Below, piece by piece: positions 59,551 through 64,000 of a stretch of DNA of 64,000 nucleotides. The translations under genes and the position numbers were made by a program. Every line of letters starts with the position of its first letter. The first letter of the stretch is position 1. Source of the stretch: Tillus elongatus (Eukaryota > Arthropoda > Insecta > Coleoptera > Cleridae); the NCBI GenBank assembly GCA_964006375.1, contig OZ023269.1, positions 6,078,501 through 6,142,500 of the forward strand. The letters are read 5' to 3'. The notes beneath the pieces were generated by a model, which saw only the letters and a list, made by a program, of their open reading frames with translations, did not search any database and was not told where the DNA came from.

Positions 59551-59625
59551 CGTACTTACAAGCTCTAATTAGAGCGAAACCGGTCTACGGTTTTAATTGT
59601 GGTGAAAATGCATCTAGCCTTAAAT
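59551..59625 (+). ncRNA. hammerhead-ribozyme-like motif (family 2) with Penelope-like tail
   Basis: CGTAC, then a decayed first box (CTTACAA for CTGAAGA), stem II GCTCT/AGAGC with AATT loop, GAAAC, a palindromic ACCGGT, then C and TACG. CGTA/TACG gives a perfect 4-bp stem I. TTTTAATTGTGGTGAAAATG follows, resembling the region after the family-1 motifs. Confidence 0.55.
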
Positions 59626-59770
59626 AGAAAATTGAGCTATTCAAATTTGAAGCATTTAATAAAAATCACTAATATAACGCACTTGCTGCGTCCCGACCTT
59701 TTTTTCTTCAAATTCTGCACAGATTAGCCACGTTATTCTTTTACGTCCAGTTATGTGACACCCTGTATAT
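59626..59770 (+). mobile_element. SGA module arm and a mariner-like terminus
   Basis: TTGAGCTATTCAAATTTGAA through GCACTTGCTGCGTCCCG (to 59697) is one arm of the SGA 5' module. Next, AGTTATGTGACACCCTGTAT at about 59748-59768, inverted TACAGGGTGTCAC, looks like a mariner end. Confidence 0.55.
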
Positions 59771-59937
59771 ACTATGAGCCCGATTTTCAGGCCTACAAAA
59801 GCAAGAGCGGAATGTCGCGATTATCAACACCGCAGCTCTAGCTCCTTGACCGGTTTACATCCGAAGTGATCTTCAGTGGGATAATTTGCGTTAGTTTCAA
59901 AAAACAAGCATGATTTCCTGATCATTTTATCAGTGAT

Positions 59938-59939
<2 letters not shown>

Positions 59940-60031
<92 letters not shown>
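59940..60031. repeat. (TA)n microsatellite, about 92 bp
   Basis: Pure TA repeat, no SGA flanks recognised. Confidence 0.97.
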
Positions 60032-60194
60032 TAGCGTTCCTTATACCCAGTGTTTGCGTGAATACGAATTTTTCTTTTTTAACAACACATTTAACTTGCC
60101 TTGTTTGAAATTCAATCTGGAAACTAATCCAAGGTAAACAAGTGATAAAAACAAGAACTTAAAAAACAAGAGTAATTATAATAAACATAGTCCT

Positions 60195-60680
60195 ATCCAG
60201 ATTCAAACTGACGTCCATCCTGTTCAATGCATAATTGTAGCCTTTGTTCAAAGGACCGCTTGACATTGAGCAACATTTGCGGCGATATTTTATTGAGGGC
60301 ATTCCGTATGCGTTGGTTCACGTCATCCTGTGTGGTCGGAGTCATTTCATATACGATATTCTTAACATGTCCTCACAAGAAAAAATCAACACATGTTAGG
60401 TCTGGCGAACGAGCTGGCCAGTTTTTTGGACCTCTTCGTCCTAACCATTTATGGGAAAAATGTCAACTAAGTTCTTGTCGCACTCTGATTTGAAAATGTG
60501 CCGGGGTATTATCCAGTTGTAGGTACATCCGCCTTATAATAGATAGTGGGACGTCTTCTAAAAATTCAGGCAAACTTTGACAAAGAAACATATTTGCATT
60601 TAGGTGTCCATTGAAAAAGTGAGGACCTATTACTCTTGACCCTAATATTCCACTTCACACATTAATGGACCAACGATTCT

Positions 60681-60683
<3 letters not shown>
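60195..60683 (-). pseudogene. mariner-like transposase, catalytic C-terminal half (copy H)
   Basis: Read 60683 to 60195: NRWSINV then a stop, GSRVIGPHFFNGHLNANMFL, MYLQLDNTPAHFQIRVRQEL (second Asp), WLGRRGPKNWPARSPDLTC (third Asp), GHVKNIVYEMTPTTQDDVNQ and ALNKISPQMLLNVKRSFEQR. Stops occur at three positions. The second-to-third Asp distance is again 36. The N-terminal half is lost at the (TA)n tract at 60684. Confidence 0.85.

Positions 60684-60759
<76 letters not shown>
60684..60759. repeat. (TA)n microsatellite, about 76 bp
   Basis: Truncates mariner copy H on one side and abuts an LTR-like block on the other. Confidence 0.97.
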
Positions 60760-60762
<3 letters not shown>

Positions 60763-61330
60763 GACGCAATATATTCAGAAGAAAGCAAGCTGGAACTTGT
60801 TCAGTGTGCTTTGGCGCAGAACAATTCCCCAGCTACTGCCACACAGCAGCGGCAAGGCGGGGGGAGTCTATCACAGATTATATGCGAGTTCGGAGGCGAG
60901 AGAGTCGATCAGAAGAGGTCGGGTTGACAAGAGAGTCGATCGGTGTTAAAGACTGAGTTCGGTGAATAGACGCGAGTTACAGGACCCTGTATAATGCTGT
61001 ACTGATATCTCGTGTTAGTATAGTAATAGGATGGAAGCAGTCGTTCACCGCGGAAATAAGAAAACCGCTGATTAATTATACGCAACATAATTATTTAGTT
61101 TAAGTTGTTTTATTTTATAATGTTAGCTAAGCATATTCGAGTTGATATATACAAGTAAGATGCAATATTATGTTAGAATATATTACGAGTGTTTCAACAT
61201 TAAACATCGTGTATTTCTTCTTTGGTTTAAAATTATAATTAAACTTGTTGTAATTTCGAAATAAAGTTGTTTTGTTTTGAAGTGCCAAAGGGGCATTATC
61301 CAAATTCGCGAAGTAAAGCTAATCACGTGC
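60760..61330 (+). mobile_element. LTR-like block, unclassified
   Basis: A GC-rich first half (GGCGGGGGGAGTC and repeated GAGAGTCGATC) is followed by an AT-rich second half. It shares AAATAAAGTTGTTTTGTT, which contains a poly(A) signal, with the probable solo LTR at 45582-46274. No paired copy, clear ends or coding region. Confidence 0.4.
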
Positions 61331-61426
61331 AGAGACAGTTATTATTAATAGAGTTGTCGTAATATATTTGTTATAATCCGAGTGGACTGATTTAAATACC
61401 ACGGTATCCGGAGAAAAATCGGTTAC

Positions 61427-61429
<3 letters not shown>

Positions 61430-61509
<80 letters not shown>
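61430..61509. repeat. (TA)n microsatellite, about 80 bp
   Basis: Pure TA repeat downstream of the LTR-like block. Confidence 0.97.
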
Positions 61510-61512
<3 letters not shown>

Positions 61513-61765
61513 GCAAACTATTCATGGCGTTCTTGAGCGCAGTGTACAAAGTGTTTACACTCGTATCGGTCAATATCAAATGGTAGGTGGAGAATAATTT
61601 GGACATTTGCGTTAAATTTTGTTTGTTTTCCTTGATTTATTTATTTTTTTCATTAAATTTACGTTTCCATTTGTTAAGTAAATAATGCTATTTTTCACGA
61701 GAATTGTTATATAAGGTACCAATTTTTTTCATCATCATTTAAGTAGTAATATAAGTTGACAATTA

Positions 61766-63177
<1,412 letters not shown>

Positions 63178-63184
63178 AAATAAA

Positions 63185-63275
63185 ATTTACCTGTCCGAGC
63201 GTTTTTCTTGAAAACATTAAATAACGCATTTAGGAGTTATGTTTCAAACTTTATCATCACACTGTATATATCTGG
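63185..63275 (+). mobile_element. candidate Tc1/mariner terminus
   Basis: CCTGTCCGAGCGTTTTTCTTG is followed by ATCACACTGTATATA, similar in order to 50850-50925. Short remnant abutting the SGA 3' end. Confidence 0.4.
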
Positions 63276-63592
63276 AGGAATACGCACTAAGTTTTATTAA
63301 TTTACGACACGGCAACAGCCCAGCTTAGTCAGCTTAGTGAGAAAGGTCAGTTGAAACCAAGTAATAGCGCGAAGTAACTATCAAAGATACTTTGATGGTA
63401 GCAGGCCTAATCTCAGAAATTATGTGGTTTCAACAACTGCTTGTTATACTTAAGTACAGTTGTCCCTAGATACACGGTTTTAGTCATATCATAAGAAAAA
63501 GTGCTGAGGTAGCAGCTTTTATCAGCGATAGAAGATTGTCACCTTGTTTATCTAATTGGCGGAAAACTAACTTTGCTACCAAACCGTTTAGT
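63276..63592. other. no recognisable feature
   Basis: No supported ORF or repeat. Confidence 0.4.
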
Positions 63593-63757
63593 AAAAGTCT
63601 GGACGCAGCAAGTACGTTATGGAAGTGAATTTTCTTAAAATGTTTTTTTATAGAAAATATGTCTCTTTAATTCAAGCAGGAATCAATTTGGTCACCGGTG
63701 TATCCTATATAGTAGGAACAATGTACCATATTTTACCAACATAACTTGCTTGAAAAT
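63593..63757 (+). mobile_element. SGA repeat, first half of the 5' module
   Basis: AAAAGTCTGGACGCAGCAAG through AGTAGGAACAATGTACCAT; it breaks off at about 63757. Confidence 0.8.
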
Positions 63758-63886
63758 AAGTGAGTGGTGAACGTGTCGCCACCTAGTTGCGAAACCAAGT
63801 AGTATGTTGTCACGCCAGCTCCAAATAACACAAAGTGTTAAAAAAATACAGACTGTATACAATCAACCAGCAATTTAGTAAATTGT
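63758..63886 (+). mobile_element. mariner copy F-type 5' segment
   Basis: CGCCACCTAGTTGCGAAACC to CAATTTAGTAAATTGT matches 39119-39235, which leads into the transposase of copy F. Here it stops at 63886. Confidence 0.7.
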
Positions 63887-63960
63887 CGGCCCTGGCCAAT
63901 TTCTACCCCAATATAGGGACAAATTACGTAAGCCTAGATGCCTTCTCACAACAATTAGAA

Positions 63961-64000
63961 CCGTTGACCGTTTTCGCTCTAGTTAGAGCTCTTCAGTACG
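63961..64000 (-). ncRNA. hammerhead-ribozyme-like motif (family 2), at window edge
   Basis: The minus strand reads CGTACTGAAGAGCTCT, AACT loop, AGAGCGAAAACGGTC, AACGG. The CTGAAGA box fits CUGANGA, stem II GCTCT/AGAGC is perfect, and GAAA follows. Stem III (AACGGT) is weak, and stem I keeps 3 of 4 pairs. The sequence to its left, TTCTAATTGTTGTGAG on the same strand, matches the region after the motif at 59551. Confidence 0.6.

Overview
This is a repeat-dominated, AT-rich eukaryotic window, most probably from an insect or another arthropod. I could not support a single host gene. The coding remnants belong to transposable elements common in arthropods: mariner-like elements with DUF4817-type N-termini, CR1/jockey-type, Jockey and R1/LOA/I-type LINEs, Penelope-like elements with GIY-YIG domains, a ZBED5-like hAT, tRNA-derived SINEs and solo LTRs. 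Nearly all are truncated or carry stops and frameshifts. Eighteen (TA)n tracts, about 1.8 kb in total, punctuate the window, and a 200-base N run (6226-6425) marks an assembly gap.

Layout. 1-9 kb: a mariner split by a 5'-truncated LINE with a 10-bp target duplication, a second broken mariner, a Penelope 3' end, a CR1/jockey-like LINE and two opposed SINEs. 9-18.5 kb: two long copies of a composite microsatellite-bearing repeat, an LTR-like block, a decayed RT, a 160-bp tandem duplication and two Penelope GIY-YIG remnants. 18.5-29 kb: two large CR1/jockey-like LINE copies, an RT fragment, a mariner with a probable 56-bp intron, a Jockey remnant and an inverted pair of GIY-YIG pieces. 29-38.4 kb: more composite repeats with a SINE inserted in one, mariner pieces, two LINE copies and a Jockey RT. 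38.4-49 kb: a nearly full-length but broken mariner, a Penelope piece, a LINE copy, a solo LTR with a heat-shock-like promoter, and a hAT next to another LINE copy. 49-64 kb: a foldback element, opposed R1/LOA/I-type fragments, a 40-bp GC-rich hairpin, SINEs, a well preserved mariner sitting inside a (TA)n tract, a second LTR-like block and another full composite repeat.

Two signals stand out. First, Penelope-associated 3' regions carry hammerhead-ribozyme-like motifs in at least two sequence families. Second, one abundant composite repeat of about 1.4 kb (called the 'SGA repeat' here after its start) has a self-inverted 5' module, a central (TA)n and a 12-bp palindromic 3' end. That layout resembles Helentron/DINE-type non-autonomous elements. 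Its microsatellite serves as a landing site for mariner elements and recurs at rearrangement junctions. The elements interact mainly through nesting: LINE into mariner, SINE into SGA repeat, mariner into SGA microsatellite.
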